A DNA stretch of 6,365 bases from an uncultured Armatimonadota bacterium (GCA_946478935.1 CAMLEL010000147.1:1-6365), one strand, 5' to 3'. Counted from the first letter of the stretch, positions 1 through 4,696 are shown. The notes: generated by a model not told the origin, from the letters alone. Made by a program: numbers and translations.

Positions 1-43
1 GCAAGAGCGACCCCAGGGTGTCGCCGCCACCCGCAAAGTTGAA

Positions 44-70
44 TAGCCGAGTTCGAACGGAACCCGGCTA
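44..70 (-). repeat. Second hairpin (11-bp inverted repeat) downstream of the DinB-fold gene
   Basis: TAGCCGAGTTC (44-54) and GAACCCGGCTA (60-70) are inverted copies separated by 5 bases, with one mismatched position. On the minus-strand RNA that position becomes a G-U wobble, so all 11 pairs can form. This suggests the minus strand is the functional one. TTCAACTTT follows on that strand, a broken T-run. It could be a backup terminator or a 3'-end stabilising hairpin. No gene is visible in 1-120. Confidence 0.45.
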
Positions 71-76
71 ATTGCG

Positions 77-100
77 AAAAGGTCTACACGGCCGCAGACC
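77..100 (-). terminator. Probable intrinsic terminator after the DinB-fold gene
   Basis: Read on the minus strand, GGTCT (100-96) and AGACC (85-81) form a stem. It can extend inward through G-U, C-G and G-U pairs to an 8-bp stem with a 4-base loop. TTTT (80-77) follows directly, and the stem begins 20 bases past the DinB-fold stop codon. This is the form of a Rho-independent terminator. The T-run is short, so efficiency is uncertain. Confidence 0.5.
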
Positions 101-120
101 TATGTGCCAATGCCAATCCA

Positions 121-615
121 CTAGCCGTGAGCTTCAGCCCAATGAAAAGCGTCGTCGCCCTGCAATGTCTGAATGTAGTTCAGCTGACCTGAGTGATACA
201 TCAAGTGCGAGGCCATGATATTCATTAACCTGGCAACCGTCATCCGACCGAGCGGAGTATCCATCTCTTCCAGGAGGCGTTCTTCCGGAAGCGCAGAAAA
301 CGTAGCGAGCATTTCCTGCACCGAAGACGCCAAATCACTCTGCGCCTGCTCTTTGGAACGGTAGTCCGGTGGAGCCTGAGTCCACCCGTTTGGCATTGCC
401 ACGTCGGCAGCTCCGCCGCCCAATAGATCGGACACCATGCGGTTGACCAGTGCAACTTCATAGATCAGGTCGAACCCACATCTTGCCTTGCCCCCAGGTT
501 GATGAGAAAGCATCTCATCACTCATCGACTTCAGATCAATTCCCATCAGGTGGGCACCCATCTGAATTCTTCCGGCGATTTCTTCTTTTGCCGACGTTGT
601 CATCGTTTCACTCAT
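121..615 (-). CDS. DinB-fold (DinB/YfiT-like) putative metal-dependent protein
   Basis: The 164-residue product matches the DinB/YfiT-like four-helix fold in length and pattern. Members bind a metal through histidines; many act as thiol-dependent transferases (for example with bacillithiol or mycothiol) and others are uncharacterised. The clearest signature is near the C-terminus: HLMYHSGQLNYIQ (H137, H141, then GQ), the paired-histidine helix of the family. The first histidine, usually expected near the start of the second helix, is not evident; that stretch (about residues 49-60) reads DLIYEVALVNRM. The metal site may therefore be altered or use another residue. The ATG at 615 is well supported by AAGGAGG just upstream. 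The gene follows the VOC-GNAT gene after 113 bases and probably has its own leader. The name refers to fold; it is not evidence of a role in DNA damage. Confidence 0.85.
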   Translation of the reverse strand: MSETMTTSAKEEIAGRIQMGAHLMGIDLKSMSDEMLSHQPGGKARCGFDLIYEVALVNRMVSDLLGGGAADVAMPNGWTQAPPDYRSKEQAQSDLASSVQEMLATFSALPEERLLEEMDTPLGRMTVARLMNIMASHLMYHSGQLNYIQTLQGDDAFHWAEAHG

Positions 616-639
616 GCACTTCCTCCTTAACCGCTTTCA

Positions 640-661
640 GCAGTCGCACTCCCATGACTGC
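640..661 (-). repeat. 6-bp inverted repeat in the leader of the DinB-fold gene
   Basis: GCAGTC (640-645) and GACTGC (656-661) are perfect inverted copies with a 10-base spacer. They lie in the 113-base gap between the VOC-GNAT stop and the DinB-fold start. No T-run follows on the minus strand, so it is not an intrinsic terminator. A leader hairpin or an operator is possible, but so is chance. I found no convincing -35/-10 pair in this gap. Confidence 0.25.
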
Positions 662-728
662 GCTGCTTGGGGCCAGTATGGCACTTGTACAGGACTCCTT
701 CGATCCCTCGATGCCCACATCTAACCCA

Positions 729-1487
729 TCACGCACGGCGCATACTCACCGTTTCTTTGGTGAATCCCAGCCGTTCGTAGAATCCATGCTTGAACGTAAA
801 CAGATAGATCCATGCTCCTGGAGCCGCTTCATGAACCATGGCAATCGCTTCCTGCATCAGCTCGGACCCAATCTGGTGACCCTGCCAATCCGGATGGACT
901 CCCACATCCCAGACGCTAAACCAGGCGGGAGCATCCCGAACGATTCGCGCCGTGCCGATTACTTCGCCATCCGCGGTTTGGGCGACAATCCCACCCCACG
1001 AGTGATCCAAGACTTCTGGGTCTAGATCCTTCATCCCGAAAGTCGCTTCCATGACCCGTGCGTATTCCTCCACGGACGGTTTTCGCCGCAAGATCCTGAC
1101 CTCACGCGGAAACGGCTGCGACCGAGGCGCTTCGCTCGAAAGCGGCCCGGCAACCCTTAGGTGATATCCGCTTGGATCCTCCAAAATGTATTCACGGACG
1201 CCCCAAGGCTTATCAGCGATCGTCTCAACGACCTTGGCTCCTCGTTCGCGGTGGAACTGGAACAAAGAATCCGGATCGTCGACCTTGATCCAATGCTGAT
1301 GGCCCTGAACTCGCTTGGCAAGTTTGGGATCGAGCATAAACATCAGGCTGACACCGCCAAAGTTTGCGCCGCCAAAGCTCGGCGGTTCGCCCCAAGTCCA
1401 AGTGTTATCAAAACCGAGAACGTCCTTGTAGTAGGCGAGCGTTCCAACCACGTCCCGAGTCGCCAAGATCGCCGTCGAGCTGATCAT
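729..1487 (-). CDS. Fused VOC (glyoxalase/bleomycin-resistance-like) and GNAT acetyltransferase protein
   Basis: This 252-residue protein joins two small enzyme or binding folds. Residues about 3-113 look like a VOC domain of the glyoxalase/bleomycin-resistance type: an early strand, then LAYYKDVLGF (17-26), and the closing YILEDPSGYHLRV (100-112) that carries the usual C-terminal glutamate (E103). Residues about 128-250 look like a GNAT N-acetyltransferase: VGVHPDWQGHQIGSELM (195-211) is the acetyl-CoA pyrophosphate-binding loop, and FYERLGF (236-242) is the typical last helix. VOC domains bind or modify small electrophiles or drugs; GNAT domains acetylate amines. A role in resistance or detoxification follows by inference only, and the substrate is unknown. 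The ATG at 1487 has no clear Shine-Dalgarno sequence and lies 24 bases after the PNPOx-like gene, which suggests translation coupled to it in an operon. Confidence 0.85.
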   Translation of the reverse strand: MISSTAILATRDVVGTLAYYKDVLGFDNTWTWGEPPSFGGANFGGVSLMFMLDPKLAKRVQGHQHWIKVDDPDSLFQFHRERGAKVVETIADKPWGVREYILEDPSGYHLRVAGPLSSEAPRSQPFPREVRILRRKPSVEEYARVMEATFGMKDLDPEVLDHSWGGIVAQTADGEVIGTARIVRDAPAWFSVWDVGVHPDWQGHQIGSELMQEAIAMVHEAAPGAWIYLFTFKHGFYERLGFTKETVSMRRA

Positions 1488-1511
1488 TGGCTACAGCATA
1501 CGCTTCACCGG

Positions 1512-2063
1512 TTATGGAATTGCGGAAACATCCTTCGGCGTGATCGTCCCTTCGATTGAATCATCAAGCGTTTTGCCCGTGACCGCGCCGATAAGGATCT
1601 TCACACCTGCGACGAAGTTTCCGTGCTTGGTATCCCAGTAATATCCCCGCTGAGGCGTGACCTTGATAACCGTGATGCGCGGATCATCCTTGCCCTCGGT
1701 AAACCAAGTCTTCACGATGGGTTCCCAAAGTTCTTCGATCATTCTTCGGTCTTGACTGATCGTTGCCAGTCCGGATAAGTGCAAAAAATCAGAATGGGCT
1801 GAACCTTGAAAGAACAGTTCGACGCGCGGGTCGGCCTGGATTTCCTGATTCTTGTGGCTGTCGATCGCACTCAAGAACCAAAGGATTCCATCGTCATCCA
1901 CTTTTTGCACGCTCATTGGGCGAGCGCCTTCCGAATCACCTGATGGCACTCGGGTGCAAAGGAAGCAGGCGCCCTTCGCGAGCTCTCGTAGCTTTTCGAT
2001 GGCGTCCGCGCCGGCCAAATCGTCACGATTATCTTCTGGTTGGTTACGGTTGATTGAGTCCAT
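1512..2063 (-). CDS. Pyridoxamine 5'-phosphate oxidase-fold general stress protein (GS26-like)
   Basis: The 183-residue product resembles the general stress protein 26 type of the FMN-binding split-barrel (PNPOx-like) family. Key stretches are a barrel strand and turn MSVQKVDDDGILWFLS (50-65), then SHKNQEIQADPRVELFF (69-85) and DFLHLSGLATI (92-102). An acidic helix (about 106-120) and the C-terminal PQRGYYWDT (137-145) follow. These features match the family well over its usual length. Members bind FMN or another cofactor, are cytoplasmic and are often stress-induced; few have a known substrate, and the name does not imply vitamin B6 synthesis. The first 20 residues are an acidic, probably flexible tail. 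The ATG at 2063 is preceded by AGGA at a 7-base spacing. The VOC-GNAT gene follows after 24 bases, probably in the same operon. Confidence 0.85.
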   Translation of the reverse strand: MDSINRNQPEDNRDDLAGADAIEKLRELAKGACFLCTRVPSGDSEGARPMSVQKVDDDGILWFLSAIDSHKNQEIQADPRVELFFQGSAHSDFLHLSGLATISQDRRMIEELWEPIVKTWFTEGKDDPRITVIKVTPQRGYYWDTKHGNFVAGVKILIGAVTGKTLDDSIEGTITPKDVSAIP

Positions 2064-2109
2064 TTGAATATCCTGTTGACTTTCTTGGACGGCAAATCAA
2101 AAGTCCGTG

Positions 2110-2140
2110 GCGATCAATCCAAACCGCTTCATTGATCCGC
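2110..2140 (-). promoter_or_regulatory. GATCAAT inverted repeat upstream of the PNPOx-like gene; candidate operator or leader hairpin
   Basis: GATCAAT (2112-2118) and ATTGATC (2131-2137) are perfect inverted copies. Two further GC pairs can form outside them with a one-base bulge. The arm centres are 19 bases apart, close to two helical turns, which suits a dimeric repressor. The repeat lies about 50 bases upstream of the PNPOx-like start codon. No good -35/-10 pair could be placed around it, so whether it acts in DNA or RNA is open. Confidence 0.3.
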
Positions 2141-2148
2141 TAGCCTAG

Positions 2149-2250
2149 CTAACTGCAGTAATAGGAAGTGATCGCCGCAACACTCTCGGCAACATTTGCT
2201 GTTTGATATTTCAAAGTGATCGGTTTTGCTCTGGTAGATGAGGCAACCAT
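2149..2250 (-). CDS. Possible 33-residue small protein in the hicB-PNPOx gap
   Basis: An uninterrupted ORF begins at an ATG (2250) with GAGG eight bases upstream and ends at TAG, giving 33 residues starting MVASSTRAKP and ending ITSYYCS. It has no recognisable domain, signal peptide or membrane segment. It contains two in-frame copies of a nine-base direct repeat, so ITLKY and ITSYY occur 16 codons apart. Its third-position GC (about 40% by hand count) is lower than in the overlapping cysteine-rich frame (about 50%), which argues against it. I would treat it as unproven. Confidence 0.2.
   Translation of the reverse strand: MVASSTRAKPITLKYQTANVAESVAAITSYYCS
2166..2222 (-). repeat. 9-bp direct repeat with a 48-base period
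   Basis: CGATCACTT on the minus strand occurs at 2222-2214 and again at 2174-2166. The period is 48 bases, a multiple of three. Each copy contains GATC. Only two copies are present, so this is a weak signal. It might mark paired protein-binding sites or be coincidence. Confidence 0.3.
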
Positions 2251-2366
2251 GATCCCGTCCTCACATGCATTTGCTGCAATGTAAAGCCTCCTGACGAATC
2301 ATTTCAGCTTTCAGCGCCACAACTCCTGAGTCCCTCACCCCGACTCTCCAGCCGGTGGGAAGAATC

Positions 2367-2657
2367 TCAGCAGTGTGCGAAGGTGGCCGTAACCGAAGAA
2401 GTTTCGACTTCGGTGTTCGTTGCTGGCACGAATCGAACCGTGAAATGCGTCGGATCAGGGATCAGCAAATCGAACTCCTTGCAATGTTCGAGGAACATGT
2501 TCAAGGCATCTTGCCAATTCTCCCGTGCTTCAGCTTCGGAGATCCCGGAAGAAACGACTCCGGGAAGATATGGGTGAAAGGCAAAGAAGGACCCCTCATC
2601 CTCCCTGATGTTTGGCTCCCAGCCTTGTTTTTCGATCTTAATGGATACTTTTCGCAT
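2367..2657 (-). CDS. hicB: HicB-type antitoxin of a type II toxin-antitoxin pair
   Basis: The 96-residue product has the HicB partial RNase H-like fold. The central stretch GSFFAFHPYLPGVVSSGISEAEA at about 22-44 follows the family pattern: a strand with a bulky hydrophobic face, the PG turn, and a serine/glycine loop before a helix. The helix ARENWQDALNMFLEH (44-58) follows. HicB antitoxins bind and block HicA. Many carry a C-terminal DNA-binding domain (ribbon-helix-helix or helix-turn-helix) that represses the operon. Here the tail (about 65-96, rich in threonine and valine) shows no obvious such domain, so autoregulation may be weak or absent, or the tail may have another form. Its ATG directly abuts the HicA stop (TAAATG), implying coupled translation and a balanced toxin-antitoxin ratio. 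It is the last gene of the DUF6941-hicA-hicB unit; no clear terminator follows. Confidence 0.8.
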   Translation of the reverse strand: MRKVSIKIEKQGWEPNIREDEGSFFAFHPYLPGVVSSGISEAEARENWQDALNMFLEHCKEFDLLIPDPTHFTVRFVPATNTEVETSSVTATFAHC

Positions 2658-2918
2658 TTAATTTGGCCCCCAACCTCTGGCTAGAAGCTCGTCAATCCTT
2701 TCTACGGCCGTTCTCACGTATTGTGGCCCGAGGGCTCCGCTTGACCTCGTGACCGTGATGAACAAATCTGGATGCTCTGGATGAAAGTATAGGATATGTT
2801 TGCCTCCTTCCTTCTGGTGAAACCCGAAATCCCGCAATAGTTTGTCGAGTTCACTGACCTTCCGCCCAGTTTTGTTCCGACGGAACTCCTCCAATAGACG
2901 ATCAGCGCTCTTACCCAT
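2658..2918 (-). CDS. hicA: HicA-type mRNA interferase toxin
   Basis: From the ATG at 2918 the product is 86 residues, close to the usual HicA size. HicA toxins have a double-stranded-RNA-binding-like fold, cleave mRNA with one catalytic histidine, and are neutralised by HicB. The expected order is visible: helix VSELDKLLRDFGF (21-33), strand turn KEGGKHILYFHP (37-47) with H41 in the catalytic position, strand DLFITVTRS (51-59), and helix PQYVRTAVERIDELL (65-79). The classical G-S-H-H motif is replaced here by GGKH, which is a variation to note. An in-frame TTG at 2942 would add 8 residues, but the ATG is preferred because it overlaps the upstream stop by 8 bases (ATGGGTAA), a typical coupling arrangement. 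The HicB gene starts directly after the stop codon. Confidence 0.8.
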   Translation of the reverse strand: MGKSADRLLEEFRRNKTGRKVSELDKLLRDFGFHQKEGGKHILYFHPEHPDLFITVTRSSGALGPQYVRTAVERIDELLARGWGPN

Positions 2919-3312
2919 TTGATGCCCGTTTTTGGACTTCAAGCGCTAACGACCATTCGCTTTCGCCGTCGATTGAAATTTCAATCAGATGTGGCCCTGC
3001 TTCCGTAAATCTGAGGGATCGAATCTCCCACTTGAAGTTCAGATCTCCCGGCATGAGATCGGCTGGAAGGGGCATTTGTGCATCAAGGCCCATCAGTTCA
3101 ACTGACTCTGGGCTACGAATCGAAATACGCCATGGTATGACTTTGCCCGCATCTTCGTGTTCGACAACCAGGCAAACGAAGATAGAGCATGGCCTGGGCA
3201 TCTGAAACGGGAAACTCCGTGACCAAACTCTGTTGAATATTCCGATCAGGCTGGGCTTGCCTTCTTTGGAATCAATATGGAAGTCGCAAAGGTGTGCGTA
3301 CCGGACACGCAT
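2911..3312 (-). CDS. DUF6941-like protein encoded immediately upstream of hicAB
   Basis: The 133-residue product resembles the DUF6941 family, whose function is unknown; this assignment is from pattern memory. Support comes from the opening YAHLCDFHIDSKEGKPSLIGIFNRV (5-29), with the typical 'GK..LIGIF..V' strand, then the FP-containing segment (34-36), a central beta region (45-66), and a closing strand pair RFTEAGPHLIEISIDGE (101-117). The protein looks all-beta and cytoplasmic, with no signal peptide or membrane segment. An in-frame TGA precedes the ATG at 3312 directly, so no earlier start is possible. No Shine-Dalgarno sequence is evident. The gene's stop overlaps the hicA start by 8 bases, which places it in the same translational unit as the toxin-antitoxin pair. 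Whether it takes part in their function or is simply a neighbour cannot be told from sequence. Confidence 0.7.
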   Translation of the reverse strand: MRVRYAHLCDFHIDSKEGKPSLIGIFNRVWSRSFPFQMPRPCSIFVCLVVEHEDAGKVIPWRISIRSPESVELMGLDAQMPLPADLMPGDLNFKWEIRSLRFTEAGPHLIEISIDGESEWSLALEVQKRASNG

Positions 3313-3337
3313 TCAGGAACTTTACTGCAAAGCAGCT

Positions 3338-3366
3338 AATTCACCACGACTCCTCCACGAATTCAA
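3338..3366 (-). promoter_or_regulatory. Weak candidate promoter for the DUF6941-hicA-hicB unit
   Basis: On the minus strand TTGAAT (3366-3361) and TGAATT (3343-3338) are separated by exactly 17 bases and match the -35 and -10 consensus at 4 and 3 of 6 positions. Transcription would start about 20 bases before the ATG. The match is poor, and the gap's hairpins could instead form part of a longer leader. Confidence 0.2.
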
Positions 3367-3385
3367 GACAGAACGATCCGCACCC

Positions 3386-3418
3386 CTCCCAGAAGTAATC
3401 CGGGAGCCTTTTTGTTTC
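3386..3418 (+). terminator. Orphan plus-strand intrinsic terminator-like hairpin
   Basis: On the plus strand CTCCC (3386-3390) pairs with GGGAG (3402-3406). Two more inner pairs form past one A-C mismatch, with a 5-base loop. CCTTTTTGTTT follows the stem directly. This is a good Rho-independent terminator shape, yet no plus-strand gene precedes it. On the minus strand the mismatch becomes a G-U pair (8-bp stem), but no T-run follows. Confidence 0.4.
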
Positions 3419-3470
3419 AGGCGAAGCTTCGGAGACGCCTCGCTGGGTTTCCCACCGTCTGAAGCTCCAA
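3408..3470 (-). repeat. Nested inverted repeats in the gap before the DUF6941 gene
   Basis: The minus-strand RNA of this stretch can form several nested stems. GGG-AAA-CCC sits near 3450. GACG (3460-3457) pairs with CGTC in the CGTCTCC block ending near 3431. GGA upstream of the first arm pairs with the TCC. Next comes the 10-base palindrome CGAAGCTTCG (3422-3431), which overlaps the end of that block. Such density in 161 bases between genes suggests a structured leader or a small non-coding or mobile palindromic element. I recognise no known riboswitch core in it, and the fold is by eye only. Confidence 0.3.
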
Positions 3471-3473
3471 AAC

Positions 3474-3875
3474 TTAAACCGTGCAAGGAACCCGATTTAG
3501 GAATCGTTGACCGCCTCCTGAGAGCCGAAATTGAACACGGCCAAAATCCCAAGCCTCAAAGAATGTGTAGGCAAACAGCACAAGAGCGAACCCTGACTCG
3601 TGTGACTCGTGGAATAGGTTCCAGGTCCAGTCCCCCGGAAGGATGTCACAGAGCACATAAGCAGCAATCCAGATTGGCAGGGTGATGAAGAACGCTGCCG
3701 CCATCCAAATGGGCTGGGATCGCCAGATAAGCCATGTGTAACCAAAAGCAACAGCCACCGTAATGCCTGCCAAAACCGGGTCGTGGCGAAGAACGCCCAC
3801 GGAAATGACCACGCCCAGCACCAAGCACGCGAGTCCAACCGCCCGGTCTGTCACGATGCCCCATCTTCCTACCAT
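3474..3875 (-). CDS. Small four-helix integral membrane protein of unknown function
   Basis: The product (133 residues from the ATG at 3875) is dominated by hydrophobic stretches. Counting from that ATG, likely membrane helices lie at about 12-29 (VGLACLVLGVVISVGVL region), 34-51 (VLAGITVAVAFGYTWLIW), 55-77 (PIWMAAAFFITLPIWIAAYVL region) and 94-109 (SGFALVLFAYTFFEAWDF region). Between helices 3 and 4 is a tryptophan-rich loop, PGDWTWNLFHESHES. The C-terminal tail (about 112-133) is basic. I do not recognise a family. An in-frame TTG at 3938 would add 21 residues and bring the start to 21 bases after the preceding stop; neither start has a Shine-Dalgarno sequence, so the ATG is a preference only. 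Close spacing suggests co-transcription with the upstream secreted protein. Confidence 0.65.
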   Translation of the reverse strand: MVGRWGIVTDRAVGLACLVLGVVISVGVLRHDPVLAGITVAVAFGYTWLIWRSQPIWMAAAFFITLPIWIAAYVLCDILPGDWTWNLFHESHESGFALVLFAYTFFEAWDFGRVQFRLSGGGQRFLNRVPCTV

Positions 3876-3959
3876 GTCGGAAGTGTAAACGCGGTGACGG
3901 GTAAGTCCGGTCCCAGTTTTCTTGGCCCATAGCTTCAAAAAGAGAACCGGACTGCAATG

Positions 3960-4619
3960 CTATTTCAACGAGATACGCAGGTCGACCGTCCCAAACTCAC
4001 TGCTGACGGGCTCCACTGTGTACACCAAATCTTTCACTTCAGCGCCTTCCGGCACTGCAAAGATGATGGCGAATTCTTTGGCCGATCCAGGCAGCATCAT
4101 GGAAGCCACTCCGCCCGCCACATCCATCCACTTCGGCTTATAAGATTGCTCTTTCATATCCGTCAGCGACGTATTCTGCAAGCCGTTGAAATACATGTTG
4201 ACTGACTTCGTGACCGCGTTCTTTAATCGACAAGTCACGACAACCAGATCTTGGCCGGGGTCTGACGTGAATTCGAACTTCGAATCGGCGAACTTCAGCA
4301 TGTAGCTGTCGGTTCGCAAAACATCCGAAACGATGAACTTCCACTTACCTGTATTGAGTTCTTCGCCCTTCTTGCCCTTGGTGCCCTGAAGCATGTTGGC
4401 TCCACCGGCCGGTGACATGACATAAACTCCGCCACTGCGTGAAACCACCTGGTCCATGGCTTTTGCAACGTCAGCAAGCTTCACATAGACGCTGCCATCT
4501 ATCATCCGCCCGGGAACTGCCTTGCCATTGATCGAGGCGCGGACCGCTTGCGTCGCAAAGACTAAAGCAGCGGCCGTCAACAAAACTCCAAAGCTGGCGA
4601 TAACTCGTCGGTTTCTCAT
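3960..4619 (-). CDS. Secreted protein with copper-amine-oxidase-N-like domain and DUF4352-like C-terminal domain
   Basis: The 219-residue product begins with an export signal: basic MRNRR, a hydrophobic core at about 6-22 and a likely cleavage after AVRA (about 28). Residues 29-69 (INGKAVPGRMIDGSVYVKLADVAKAM and on) match the small beta repeat known as the copper amine oxidase N-terminal-like domain. That domain is common in secreted or wall-associated proteins and does not imply oxidase activity. Residues about 107-217 form a beta-rich region resembling DUF4352-like immunoglobulin-type folds: DSKFEFTSDPGQDLVVVTCRLKN, a middle strand with a conserved-looking NGLQNTSLTD, and an end segment EFAIIFAVPEGAEVKDLVYTVEP. 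The ATG at 4619 is chosen because GGGAG lies about 9 bases before it and the signal peptide starts there; an in-frame extension to 4754 would overlap the sugar dehydrogenase gene. Ligand and role are unknown. Confidence 0.75.
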   Translation of the reverse strand: MRNRRVIASFGVLLTAAALVFATQAVRASINGKAVPGRMIDGSVYVKLADVAKAMDQVVSRSGGVYVMSPAGGANMLQGTKGKKGEELNTGKWKFIVSDVLRTDSYMLKFADSKFEFTSDPGQDLVVVTCRLKNAVTKSVNMYFNGLQNTSLTDMKEQSYKPKWMDVAGGVASMMLPGSAKEFAIIFAVPEGAEVKDLVYTVEPVSSEFGTVDLRISLK

Positions 4620-4637
4620 TTTCTCACTCTCCCGTTC

Positions 4638-4652
4638 CCGGCCAATTGCCGG
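4638..4652 (-). repeat. GC-only hairpin just upstream of the secreted-protein ribosome binding site
   Basis: CCGGC (4652-4648 on the minus strand) and GCCGG (4642-4638) form a 5-bp stem around a 5-base loop. The stem ends about 4 bases before the GGGAG ribosome binding site (4633-4629). There is no T-run, so it is not an intrinsic terminator. It may influence translation start or mRNA stability; the effect is unknown. Confidence 0.35.
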
Positions 4653-4664
4653 CTGGATGAATTT

Positions 4665-4670
4665 ATTGTA
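4665..4670 (-). promoter_or_regulatory. Candidate -10 element for the secreted-protein gene
   Basis: TACAAT on the minus strand (5 of 6 positions matching TATAAT) lies about 46 bases upstream of the ATG at 4619. Transcription from here would start just before the leader hairpin and give a leader of roughly 40 bases. No good -35 hexamer lies at the right distance, so the call is tentative. Confidence 0.3.
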
Positions 4671-4696
4671 TGGCAGAACCTGGAAACCTACGATCG

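Larger units (their letters stand above)
2129..2302 (-). pseudogene. Cysteine-rich zinc-ribbon-like reading frame interrupted by TGA (possible decayed small gene)
   Basis: Starting at an ATG (2302), this frame runs 57 codons to a TGA at 2131-2129, with one in-frame TGA at codon 14 (2263-2261). The conceptual product has CSKC at 9-12, a cysteine at 20 and CCRECC at 37-42 followed by GDHF. It therefore has two CxxC knuckles about 25 residues apart, as in a small zinc ribbon. Seven cysteines in 56 residues is far above background. No Shine-Dalgarno sequence precedes the ATG. It may be a small zinc-ribbon gene killed by a point mutation (TGC, TGT or TGG to TGA), a sequencing error, or chance. No family assignment is made. 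It shares its DNA with the 33-codon ORF at 2149-2250 in another frame; at most one is likely to be real. Confidence 0.3.

Noticed and set aside
44..70. GTTCGAAC next to a stem, resembling a tRNA T-arm
   Set aside because: No acceptor, anticodon or D-arm can be built around it on either strand.
450..1025. Long plus-strand ORF of 191 codons
   Set aside because: It is antisense to the DinB-fold and VOC-GNAT genes, has low-complexity serine/arginine-rich sequence and no recognisable domain, and shows no ribosome binding site worth noting.
2239..2263. Possible bacterial SECIS hairpin at the internal TGA of the cysteine-rich frame
   Set aside because: Only 5 pairs form, with a 15-base loop and no compact apical loop at the expected distance. 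A mutation or error is simpler.
3322..3552. Minus-strand 76-codon ORF ending just before the DUF6941 start
   Set aside because: It starts inside the membrane protein in another frame and its product is an arginine/serine-rich sequence without a domain. The DNA is better explained by hairpins.
3233..3685. Plus-strand ORF of 150 codons crossing the structured gap
   Set aside because: It overlaps two minus-strand genes and the hairpin region, and its product looks like random basic sequence. It would need to read through the plus-strand terminator-like element.
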